Below, in pieces: positions 53,702-63,775 of a stretch of DNA of 64,000 nt. The notes under the pieces are model-generated. The model made no database searches, had not been told where the DNA came from, and worked only from the letters and a program-made list of their open reading frames with translations. The stretch is from Bactericera cockerelli (taxonomy: Eukaryota; Arthropoda; Insecta; Hemiptera; Triozidae): assembly GCA_024516035.1 (NCBI GenBank), contig CM044966.1, positions 771,693-835,692 of the forward strand, written 5' to 3'. Both the position numbers and the translations under genes were made by a program. Within the stretch, counting starts at the first letter, position 1. Each line of letters begins with the position of its first letter.

Positions 53702-54015
53702 CAGCGGTGCTCAACCTAGGGGTCGCGAAGCTAAACCAGGGGGTCGCGAGAAAGCTTCAACCACTGAACGGGGGACGCGGAAAAACCGCTGAAAAAAATT
53801 ACTTGAAGGAGAAAAAAATAATTTCTAAAAATCAAAATTATTATTAGTAACTTTATTAGCACTTCATTATTAGTAAGTAACGAAACATTTAAACTTCCAA
53901 TAAAAAAAAACTTACCTCCCTTGAATTGTACTACCTTTTTTTGTTAGGGAGGGGGGGTCGCGATTTTTTTTTCCCTTCGAAATGGGTCGCGGCTCAAAAA
54001 GGTTGGGTACCGCTG
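53702..54015. mobile_element. Miniature hAT element, unit 4 (314 bp)
   Basis: Same insertion as in units 1-3. Element B sits only ten bases from its left end, beyond the 8-bp GTGTAGAG flank. Confidence 0.85.
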
Positions 54016-54294
54016 GAGTAGAGTACCTCGCCGTGTTGACAGGGGTTCCTCCAGTGTTTCAGCGGCGGCAGCACTCGGGTGATGCGTCTCCCTCCCTCCA
54101 TCCTGGAGAAGTCCTGAGTGAGATCCATTAGCACCTGTCCGGCGCGACTATGAGCCAGTTCTCTGCTGTGCATGTATTGGTGGCCTCCATGGCCGCTGGC
54201 CCTCTTTCGCTCACCTCCCTAGCCACAAGTCCGGTGATGAGGACAGTAATGTCGTCCGCATACGCGCAGAGGTACTCGAGTACATGCTTTGATT
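54016..54294 (-). pseudogene. R1-like LINE relic, palm part, unit 4
   Basis: Minus-strand frame with YADDITVLITGLVAREVSER, the catalytic motif of reverse transcriptase. Frameshifts follow. This is the second half of the relic at 49907-50352. Confidence 0.6.
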
Positions 54295-54885
54295 AATTGA
54301 GAAACAACTTATGGCGGAGATTTAGTCAAATACAAGGTATTGCATATAAAAGTTGTAAAAAGTCCTCGAATTGTGCGATACCCACCAAAATTGTGACACA
54401 ATAAGACAAATTACAAGCTTACCTCGTATGGATTTGAAGACGGAGCTGCACTTTCGTACATTGAAAATTAGTTGATTAGAATGTTCTGTTTTTTTTATTT
54501 ATTAAAAAATATATCTAAAAATGTTATATATAAAAAAAAACAGATAGTAAAAACAATGGTATTATTGTATTAACTTTTTGTTCTATTCCTTTGGTTCCTA
54601 TATATCACCAAGTTCCACTGTATCGTTTTTTTTTTAAACAAAATACATGAGATTTATATTTATTTGCATTTTTATGATATAAGTTAAAGTTATCATATTT
54701 GTGTTAATCACAATCGTGATGCCACAACTACACAAACTCGCTTTACTAAATTTTTGCTGAACTTGGGACTTGAACCACCGTCGGAACAGTCGGTGGTTCA
54801 AGTCGCAAGTTCAGCAAAAATTTAATAAAGCGAGTTTGTGTAGTGGTGGCATCACGATTGTGATTAACACAAATATGATAACTTT
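54295..54885. repeat. Unit 4 backbone and 200-bp palindrome
   Basis: 54295-54685 is AT-rich backbone without a gene. 54686-54885 is the same palindrome as 28119-28318. Confidence 0.8.
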
Positions 54886-55094
54886 CCGGGTAACAAGTCA
54901 GGCTATAGTTTGGCTGGGGAACGTTAAACAGAGAGAAGACCAGTGTCTCGCTAGAGGTCTACACACAGACAGACTAGCCAACCCTTGCAGTTTCCAGAGG
55001 ATTTAATAGCTTATAACGAAAATGTCCAAGTACTAATGATGGTTGATCGCACATAGAAAAATGGGGTTGAGGACGAGCCAACTTTGAAATAAAG

Positions 55095-55547
55095 TTAGCT
55101 GAAAACCATCATCCTTCCCTCCAGCTGTAGCCGAGCTGAATACAACAACCTTTTAGAAGAAATTAAAATTAAAACCCTCAATAATAGATTAATACCAAGC
55201 CCTGCTCTTCTCTTTAAAACACCAAAAGTAAACACAATATCCCCAATAGTATCAGCAATGATGTTGTGCAACAACAAAGCACATAAACCTTCATCAGATT
55301 TTGACAAGAGAATTTCAGATGAGGAACTATTCTGTAAATTTGCACTTGAAGGATTTTTGATTCGTGGTTCATCTTCATTCGACTCTCTTCCTTCTGAAAA
55401 TGCCTCAACCCACCGAAAAACCTGGACCCTTGACTGAACACTTTCTCCATAGGCCTGCCAGAGTTTATCAATTGTTTCTGTTGCACTGTGTCCAAGTTTG
55501 AAGCAGAACTTGAGAGCACCATTGCTCAGAATTGACAAAACGGACAC
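55095..55547 (-). CDS. Mariner-type HTH ORF, unit 4, 150 aa
   Basis: FCFKLGHSATETIDKLWQAY and VFRWVEAFSEGRESNEDEPR followed by the long C-terminus ending LEGRMMVFS. Open in the same frame as the other three units, with no catalytic part. A remnant is the default reading. Confidence 0.5.
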   Translation of the reverse strand: MSVLSILSNGALKFCFKLGHSATETIDKLWQAYGESVQSRVQVFRWVEAFSEGRESNEDEPRIKNPSSANLQNSSSSEILLSKSDEGLCALLLHNIIADTIGDIVFTFGVLKRRAGLGINLLLRVLILISSKRLLYSARLQLEGRMMVFS

Positions 55548-55809
55548 GAAAAGTGTTTCGCGAAAATTAAAATACGTTGCCTTTTACTAAAAACAGCTGT
55601 TATTATTATTCTGTATTTCTTTTAACAGTTCTCTTTATTTCTACAAAAATGTTGAGATTAGGTATCCTATACTACAATTTATTCAAATAAAGGCTATATG
55701 AAGAAATAAATATACAAAATTGAAACTCAATATTTTTTACTGTCAAAAAAAAAAATACCAGGGTTGCTGCGGACTTTATTAACACATAATAATATAGTAA
55801 TAATAATAA

Positions 55810-56016
55810 TTATTAATACCAGTAATAATTGGAGCACTGGGCGTAGTAGCAAAGACATTGAAAGAAAGCCTTCAAATGCTACCTGGAAAGTTCCATATCG
55901 GCAGAATCCAGGAAAGTGCACTGCTCTTTCGGCACAGCCTACATCATGAGAAAAGTAGGCTTATGAAACAAACATTTAATATATTACAACTCATTGGATC
56001 TGAGGAATTAGGATAG
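55810..56016 (+). pseudogene. LINE reverse transcriptase tail, unit 4
   Basis: LIPVIIGALGVVAKTLKESL onward to the TAG at 56014-56016. Same full-length tail as unit 1, so the deletion in units 2 and 3 is derived. Confidence 0.55.
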
Positions 56017-56143
56017 TTCTTGATCCAATCTGGAGATAGCGGAGGAATTTACATGAAAAAATCCTCTTGGTAAATGGGTAATAATAATAGTCATAATAAT
56101 TAAATTATAGTAATTATAATAATAATAGTAATTATGCCCTATA

Positions 56144-56340
56144 GTGAAATTAACCATCAGGCGAGGTTAATACTCAAAACATTTCCAACCACCTAACCCT
56201 CAGAGTCTTATTACATTACTATCTGGTCTCGAACTTAAATTAATGAGGAAAAATTCATGCACTGGGTGGGATTCAAACCAGCGGATCTCTGCGCTACCTG
56301 GATTACCAGACGAGCGCGTTAACCCCTTGACTACCAGTGG
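56144..56340 (-). repeat. SINE-A, reverse, unit 4
   Basis: Minus strand CACTGGTAGTCAAG(G)GGTTAACG start and TTTGAATCCCACCCAGTGCA B-box region. Equivalent to 9738-9932. From 56341 to 57042 there is unit backbone with no gene, including about 150 bp (about 56715-56860) not seen in the other units. Confidence 0.75.
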
Positions 56341-57042
56341 GCGCTGTGGTTGGTTCCTGAAAAACTCACAATTTTGTTTTCAACATTATGAATTTTTTCC
56401 TGTCTTCCATTTTCAATGTTTTGTTACCTACCTAGAGAAATACACATTTTAGTTTATAATATTTCCTCGAATAAATATACCTAAACTGAAAATGTTTACC
56501 AACATGTTTGCTGAAAAGTTTTTCTTATCTTTAGTTTCTTTTTCAAGGGTTACATTAAGGGCGCAATTAATAGACGTTTTTGTAATAACTCTGTGGCGCT
56601 AAGTCTCGGATTGCGTACTGTCAAAGATAGAGAAAAACGACGCTTCGCAAGTTAGCGATGAATTTAGTTATCGATTTTGTCTATTAATTTCGCCCTAAGA
56701 AACAGAATTGGATCCATCAGTTTAACACCCGTATTTGTGAACAACGAATTTTGTCCGAGCAATGTCTCAAGCAAGGTATTGACCAATAATATTAGAGGAG
56801 ATCATGCTTGAGACTTTCCCCAGACGGTGCTTTCAGTTCATAAATACGGCTGTAAGTCAGTGCTTGCATTTCCTAACTTAAGGGCGAAATTAATTGACAA
56901 AATTGAGCTCCTAAATGCTTTAAAATTAGAAATGGACTTGAGACACCCTGAATCAGTTCATACTATTGACTTAGCAGACGACTTAAAGCTGAAAATGTAA
57001 AATATTCTATGCTTACTTTGTCTTTATGTAATTGATTTTATT

Positions 57043-57235
57043 AGTCACCGTGACAGAGTGAGTTAGCGAGCTAGGCGTTGCACGCACGGTGACCTGGGTT
57101 CGATTCCCAGCGGGACAGGATTTTTTCTGCTCTGTACCTACTTGGGTGTTTGGGGTCCACTCATACAGCGTGAGTAAAAACTTTAATTATAGCAGAGACC
57201 AGTGACGGATTATAGGCAAAACAAGATATTGGGAT
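57043..57235 (+). repeat. SINE-D, unit 4
   Basis: GAGTGAGTTAGCGAGCTAGG head with the best B box of the family, GGGTTCGATTCCC. Confidence 0.7.
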
Positions 57236-57348
57236 ATTAAAGATATGGAAAAGTCCTATGATTCTGCGCTACCTACTAAAATTGTGATATATTAACACAA
57301 AGAAACACATTTATGTAATTGATTTGAAATTAAATTTAACTGCGATTA

Positions 57349-57580
57349 GCTCAGATAGCGCATGGCAAGCAAGTACCTTACCACTAAGCACGCGATTAGC
57401 TCGGTGGTAAGGTACTCGCTTGCCATGCGGAAGGTCCTGGGTTCGAATACCACAGCCGACAAAAAATTGTATCCAAAATTCCGTTACACTTGTTTCTAGG
57501 GTTTACCTTCTCGTGTTTTCATGTTGACTGAACATCTCAATGGAAAGTGTTTCGCTTCTCGCCAGTAAACATTGAATTGA
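57349..57580 (+). repeat. SINE-B with duplicated, inverted tRNA-Gly head, unit 4
   Basis: A second copy of the head (GCATGGCAAGCAAGTACCTT, 57360-57384) lies reversed before the normal head (57404-57428), each next to a GCGATTAGCTC A-box piece. This unit has the most complete tRNA-like 5' end. The acceptor ends do not pair, so it is not called as a tRNA gene. Confidence 0.7.
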
Positions 57581-57984
57581 AATATATGGTTTTTTTTTAT
57601 ATACAATAATAATATTCCTTAATATAAAAATATTATAAAAGCTACAACACAGGTGACAAGGGTTTACAATAGCTGCTGTTTCATGGCTACGAAATAAAAA
57701 AGGCTGTGGACTCTCAATAAAAAAAAGACTACACTTCTATGTATCAGCATGTATGATTTGAAATAAAATACTTTGAGCATTAACCTCGCCTGGTGGTTAC
57801 CTTCACTAAATATTGTTATTACCAAGACGAAAAGAGTAATAGCAAGTCCTAGCTCGTACACAATGGAAATCATTGCACATGTATAGAATTATTAATTTAG
57901 TATTATAATGATTAGCATGGTAGACAAACTCAGACTCGGTAGGTACTGAGTGGCAGCATCCCCAAAACATTTTCCCACCAGCCG

Positions 57985-58395
57985 CATCTGGTTATTATTA
58001 TTATTCATTACTAGTGACGTGATAATCTTGTTAGTATTATTATTACTAGTGACATGATAATCTGGTTAGTATTATTATTACTAGTGACATGATAATCTGG
58101 TTAATATTATTATTACTAGTGACATGATATTATTATTACTAGTGACATGGGGTTCGGTGGAAGAGAAAGCCACAGGTTTTAACTTCGCCCCTTGGTTCAT
58201 ACATATTCTATTTTTTTTTTATTTAGCATGTCCCATTTTGTTGAATGTATGTAGTTGACCAATAAAGAGTTAAATAATAATAATGATATTCTGGTTAGTA
58301 TTATTCTTACTAGTGACATGATAATCAGGTTAGTATAATTATTACTAGTGACATGATAATCTGGTTAGTATTATTATTACTAGTGACATGATAAA
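57985..58395. repeat. 35-bp minisatellite, unit 4, expanded and interrupted
   Basis: About eight or more units of TCTGGTTAGTATTATTATTA plus CTAGTGACATGATAA. They are interrupted at about 58149-58282 by a piece with GTTCGGTGGAAGAGAAAGCC and AATAAAGAGTTAAATAATAA, which looks like a retroelement 3' end with a simple-repeat tail. Confidence 0.75.
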
Positions 58396-58426
58396 TATAT
58401 AAATAAAAATCCACAATATTATATCC

Positions 58427-60084
58427 CTATTTGGTTTCGATTTCAATTGATTTGAAATAAACTTCCACTGTGAAGACCAAGCACCTGGCTGAGGTAATTC
58501 ATATACATCCCACCACGACGCCTTTGGCCCCCGCTCCCGTGCACCTGACCCCCCTGTAGCACTGACCTACCTCCACACAGGGAGCAGCAGGAGTCAGTGT
58601 TACTCTCCTGTATGATCCGTCTCGTGGTTCTACCCAGGAGTCAAAACCTCCACGTTGTGGGACAAACTTGAATTGACATTCAACAGTACACTCCCAGTCA
58701 CGCTGCGTGGTGGAGAGACATTTCAAGTACATGTGTAAGTTGCAATTACTATCATCCCTCATGCATGCTTTCCATTTCATATCTCCTATGAGACACTCCT
58801 CTTCTGACTCATGCAATTCAAAGGAATAAGGAATTTTAATGGTAAACTTATTTGTAACATGTGTTAACAACTTCTTTCTAGACTCAACCACAGTTGGGAT
58901 TATTAACAATTCCTTCATTTTGATTATTGATCTCTGCTCTATTTGGATTCCCGGTCTCTACTTCAACAGGATTTACAACATTTATTTCATTTTTATCTCT
59001 GTTTTCTGCTTTAAATTGATTTCTAGGCTCAATGCTTTTCGAAAAATATTTGTCATCTTCCAAAAATAATCTGTGTTTTTTAAACAATTCTGTTTTAAAA
59101 GCAGTCACATACTCTAAAGCAGAAATACGATTCATACGAATATGTGAAAGCAGTTTTTTCAAAACATTATCTGAAAATGTCTTTGCCAGTTCGGCACAGC
59201 TGTCAAGTTGATCAGGAATGATGTTGTCCACATCCGGTTAATTTCATTGAAATCACCACTGGATGGTCCAGCACTTTGGTTCAACGCCATTTTCTTAAAT
59301 TTCGTAATCACTTTCTTGTCACATGACTTGGCATCAGTTGTGAACACTTTTTCACTTCTGGCAGCATGTGACTGAGAGTCACAACCATCAGCCGATTCCT
59401 CAGCAACATGTGCACTGCTGATCTTCTCGTCCAACATTTCCAGAGCTCGCCGGGGACACTGGTTCAGATTCTCACTGTGCCAAACCAAAGCACCCCTGAG
59501 GATGTCAATTTCAGGAGCGTAAAAAGGTTGGACTTGAGCAATTCACTCAAAACTTCGTATTGCAAATCCTTGAAACTCTCGTGCTTCAACACTTGTTCTG
59601 AATTCTCGTAAGCATAAATAATTAACTTTTTGTACAGCTCGTCCAATAAGAATTTCTTGGCTGTATTGACGAGTACAAAAAACGAGTCGAGCTCAAAATT
59701 GTCAAGTGTAGACAGGAATGACTTGATGGCAGTGAAGATATCAGAGAGCTCATAGGTCTCGCACAGCCGGAGAACCTCACAGATGATGGGTTTCTGCATT
59801 CTTGAAAAATTCAATTCCATGCCGTGCATGTATTGAAGTATGATTTCAAAGCTCTCATCAAACATGAGACCTGGCATTGTTAGTATTTTGTCATCACAGT
59901 GTTCATGATGTGTCTTTACTTGTGAATACAGAATACTACTGCTCATGTAGATGATATGACTGCTGACATGAAATTTTGAGTATTTCAAAATAAATACACA
60001 GTCACAAATTTCATCATTGTTCCAAACCTTTTCTGCCTTCATTGTCAGTTCACTTCTGAACAAGACATCATGTACTTCTGCCAT
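58427..60084 (-). pseudogene. BTB-BACK-MATH-like pseudogene, unit 4
   Basis: Same gene as in units 1-3, broken by at least four single-base frame changes: about 59524 (end of BACK-like part), about 59237 (linker), about 58893 (before the MATH-like part) and about 58553 (near the C-terminus). The first about 185 residues remain open from the ATG. The MATH-like part is a third variant (IPYSFELHE, RDDSNCNLHMYLK, GGFDSWVEP). The linker (KNEINVVNPVEVETG) is also more diverged. The splice-acceptor-like sequence before the ATG is kept. Confidence 0.85.
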
Positions 60085-60326
60085 TCTGAAACAGAAAAAG
60101 GAGACTGTAATGAACATGGTATATTTGTGTACATCAACGTTTTTTTTAATTGAAAAATTACAGTAAAATCCCGCAGCCTCAAAATTCAAGGGACAGAAGT
60201 GGTATGTCGAGTTTCAAATAAGAGAAGACATGGGCCGTCTTTCGGATAAACGGGTTTTTCGACCTATCGCGACTTCGAGGTAGCGAGATTCTACTATGAA
60301 TAGGTAAAATAATAAATAATTAAGTA

Positions 60327-60905
60327 AATATCACAGGTAGGTACAAGTATATGTAAATATCACAGGTAGGTACAAGTACAAGTAAATATCACAAGTAGGT
60401 ACAAGTATAAATAAATATCATAGGTAGGTACAAGTACAAGTAAATATCACAAGTAGGTACAAGAATAAATAAATATCATAGGTAGGTACCAGTACAAGTA
60501 AATATCACAGGTAGGTACCAGTACAAGTAAATATCACAGGTAAGTACAAGTATAAGTGCATATCACAGGTAGGTACAAGTACAAGTAAATATCCCAGGTA
60601 GGTACAAGTACAAGTAAATATCAGAGGTAGGTACAAATACAAGTAAATATCTCAGGTAGGTACAAATATAAGTAAATATCACAGCTGTAGGTACAAGTAC
60701 AAGTAAATATCACAGGTAGGTACAAGTACAAGTAAATATCCCAGGTAGGTACAAGTACAAATAAATATCACAGGTAGGTACAGGTACAAGTAAATATCAC
60801 AGATAGGTACAAGTACAGGTAAATATCACAGGTAGGTACAAGTAAAAAGTAAATATCTCAGGTAGGTCCAAGTACAATTAAATATCACAGGTAGGTTCAA
60901 GTACA
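60327..60905. repeat. 29-bp minisatellite, unit 4, expanded (about 20 copies)
   Basis: AAATATCACAGGTAGGTACA units with more variants (ATAGGTAGG, CCCAGGTAGG, CAGCTGTAGG). The end matches the end of the unit 2 array (AAATATCTCAGGTAGGTCCA). Confidence 0.9.
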
Positions 60906-61052
60906 TTCTAAAGACATTCTGATCAATTGCAAGCTTATTTCTGGTCAAACTCTTGGTTTTAATTTCAAAAGTTGAAAGATAGTATTCTGGAATAAACTTT
61001 AAGTATTTTGGAAAAAACTTCAAGTATTTTGGAATAAACTTAAAGTATTTTA

Positions 61053-61405
61053 GCCAGCCCCCATGGCATGACGATTGAGACTACTGCCTGTAGTCCAGAG
61101 ATCCCAAGTTTGATCCTTGATTGGGGCATACTTTTCCAAAGAAATTCTGTTCCTTTCAAAACATTTCCTCCTGATTTCCTCCGTCATAACTTACAACGCA
61201 CATTCCTCTACTTTACCCTTAGTAATAATACTACCCCATTTAAAGAAAAGTGTAAAGAGGCTTTATCTTTTCCCCTGTAATATTTTTAAAATTTAAAATC
61301 CTGTTACCTGTTTACACGTGGGGCTGGTATTTCCGGCCCTACCCAGGCTGGGTGAGGTTATTGTGGGTAGCTGGTATGATTCCCAACAAATAGAAGGTAA
61401 AACCC
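61053..61405 (+). repeat. SINE-C with inserted LINE-tail-like fragment, unit 4
   Basis: Same nested arrangement as 33852-34205 (insert about 61163-61315). Confidence 0.6.
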
Positions 61406-61792
61406 CCTTTCTCAATATCTACCTCATCAGGAGCTTACAACCAAAAATAATCCACTAGTCACAATACATCTAATTAGGTATAAGTGTTAATTGTAAGGGT
61501 TTCACTGAAAACCCTGCAACCAGGTCAGATAATAATAAAAGTATTTTGGAATAAATTTCAACTTGTCAGTCCCATTTTAAGGCCCCATGCCTTGAAAATA
61601 CTAAGGGCATTGTGCAGGCATAGTCCATCACTGTTTGGCTTTGGTGTTATTACCTAGTGCCTAGTTAGTCTTACCTAGAAGTAAAAAGTTTTTTTTTTTT
61701 CATTCGAAGTATAAATATAAATTAAATAAATCTTGATTGCTATATCTGAATTCATTGCAATAACCAGAGTATTCAATAGATAAATATTACAG

Positions 61793-62135
61793 CAATGGTA
61801 GTCAAGTGATTAATGCACTAGTCTGGTAATTCCGTTCTGTTGGTTCAAATCCCAACCAGTGCATGATTTTTTCTTTATTAATTTGAGTTTGTGACAAAAT
61901 AATAATATGACTAAGATCTCCCTAACTCAGTGATTAAGAATCCCGGACGAAGCGGAAATTTTTGACCAAAAGTTTCCGTTTCTGGTATGGCATGGATGTA
62001 AAGGTAAAGTGGCCTGAAGGAATGCAAAAGCAGTTCCAGGGCACACTTACTTTAAAAAAAAAAAATAAAAAAAGAGGTTAGGTGGTAGAAAATGCTGTGA
62101 GCATTAACCTCGCTTGGTGGTTACCTTCCACTAAA
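61793..62135 (+). repeat. SINE-A interrupted by a second short retroelement, unit 4
   Basis: Same nest as 34611-34951, with a poly-A stretch at about 62053-62074. The surrounding backbone (61406-62460) contains no gene. Confidence 0.65.
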
Positions 62136-62460
62136 TAGTGTTATTATTCTTATCATAGAAAAATCCAATGGAGCTGAATATCAGTTTGTTATAACTGGAA
62201 GGCCATTATATTCGGAGTTGTTAAGTTGTTATAAGTATAAGTAGTGCTTTATTTAGACTGTCAGCGCAAGACAGGTAGTCCCATTATGCCAACAGTTTAT
62301 GTTATAGGCCAAGTTCACTGAATTTCACTCTATGGATTTCATCTCAGGGACAGGGGTCAAGCACAGGAGTATGCTATGAATCATCCCCAATGAAAGTCAG
62401 ACTTGTGTGCAATATTTCAGGTCTCGAGCACTTACCGGTTAGGTGCCAACTTATTACACA

Positions 62461-63326
62461 CATAAACATGTGTACCATTATTTATCCAGGGGGAAACATT
62501 TTTCTCTATTTAGAGTACTCTGACCAGTGGGAAATCATTGGAGGAGATTTTTATAATGTCTACTGATATGTGTTAAAGCTGTTATTATATATTTATAATT
62601 ATTTTTCTCTAGCTTTTAATCTTTGATCATTAACAGGAGTGGCCTCAGTGGGGTCAACAATAGAATCTTAAATGGAACTACTCTGTTTGTGATATATTTC
62701 TAAAAGGTAAGATAAAGTAAGTTTTCATATTTGTGTTAATTGATCTAACTACTGAGTTTGGTGATATTTTTCAACAGTAGTTAACATCCAAAGTTTTTTA
62801 GAGTTTTTTAAAAAAACAAAAGAGGATCAGAGATATTCCAAAATGTTTTCCTCTCTGATGGCACACAGGTCTCAGCATTAAAAAAAAAAAAACAAAAAAA
62901 AATATCGTCTGTTCTCTGATATTTCAAGTGGCTATGTATTTTAGGCAGACCCTGTATGTTGTTATTGATGTTATAAACAGCTTTGCTACAGCTGGGGTAA
63001 GTGATGGTCTCCAGCCAACCTTAGTGGCTCATTCTGAACCACAAAGTTCTGTGTGTGATTAAAAATTGCCAGAATTTGGCGTGTTTTATGTAATAGGATT
63101 AGTAAATCTAAGCAACTCCTTAGATTTTATAAGCTGACCAACAGGTATTTTCAAACAAGGTTTTCTACCATCAAGGCTGAACACAGCTCCATTATGCCAC
63201 AGAGCCCAGCTCAGATTTGACCTCTACAGTTGTTGTCAATGAGAAAGTTAAGAGATAGTGTCCACTAAGATTTACAAAACCTGTTTAATTTTTTGCCCTG
63301 AAAACTCTATTTTGTTCCATAGTTAG
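62461..63326. repeat. Unit 4 distal backbone, end of array
   Basis: Matches 923-1651 and 35268-36140. Similarity to other units stops inside the diverged direct duplication, right after TTTTGTTCCATAGTTA. No gene. Confidence 0.75.
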
Positions 63327-63775
63327 GGTCAAGGGGGGTAATTACGAACGATTTTGAGCTACATTTTATAAACATATCTGTAACCCTGAGTTGCTTTTGT
63401 AAAATCCATGTCTTGTGATTTTTTTGGTATATAGACTTATTTAGCATTCTAATGGTGCATTATAAATAGTTTTGTGCATACTGTAGTATCTGTTTAGTGG
63501 TGTTCTTATTTACCCCCGCCTGTTCGCATTTACCCCCGCCTGATGGGGGTAAATGCGAACACATTAAACAATATTAAAAACGAACTTTTTAATGGCAATA
63601 TGTGCTTTTTATGTACAAATAATACACCAAAATTGTACTTTGTGTCTTTAGGCACCTGTATGACAATATGCAAAGTTTATGGACACACAGGATAGTGGTT
63701 TGAATCCTAACGACGAAGGTAGTCAGCTCTTATCAAATAGGGTATCTCTATCTTGCAAATAAGAGTAATAATAAT
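63327..63775. other. Non-unit sequence with strong hairpin, no gene
   Basis: Perfect 17-bp arms TGTTCGCATTTACCCCC (63521-63537) and 63545-63561 around a 7-bp loop. TTATTTACCCCCGCCTG just before partly repeats the left arm. GGGTCAAGGGGGGTAATTAC at the array junction uses similar wording, so this may be the end of an unidentified dispersed element. Confidence 0.6.

Noticed and set aside
57388..57462. Possible tRNA-Gly gene
   Set aside because: A-box, anticodon-loop and B-box regions are recognisable, but the acceptor ends do not pair and the sequence continues into a SINE body shared by all units.
60327..60905. Regular 29-bp repeats suggesting a CRISPR array
   Set aside because: The repeats are contiguous with no unique spacers and the context is eukaryotic, so it is a minisatellite.
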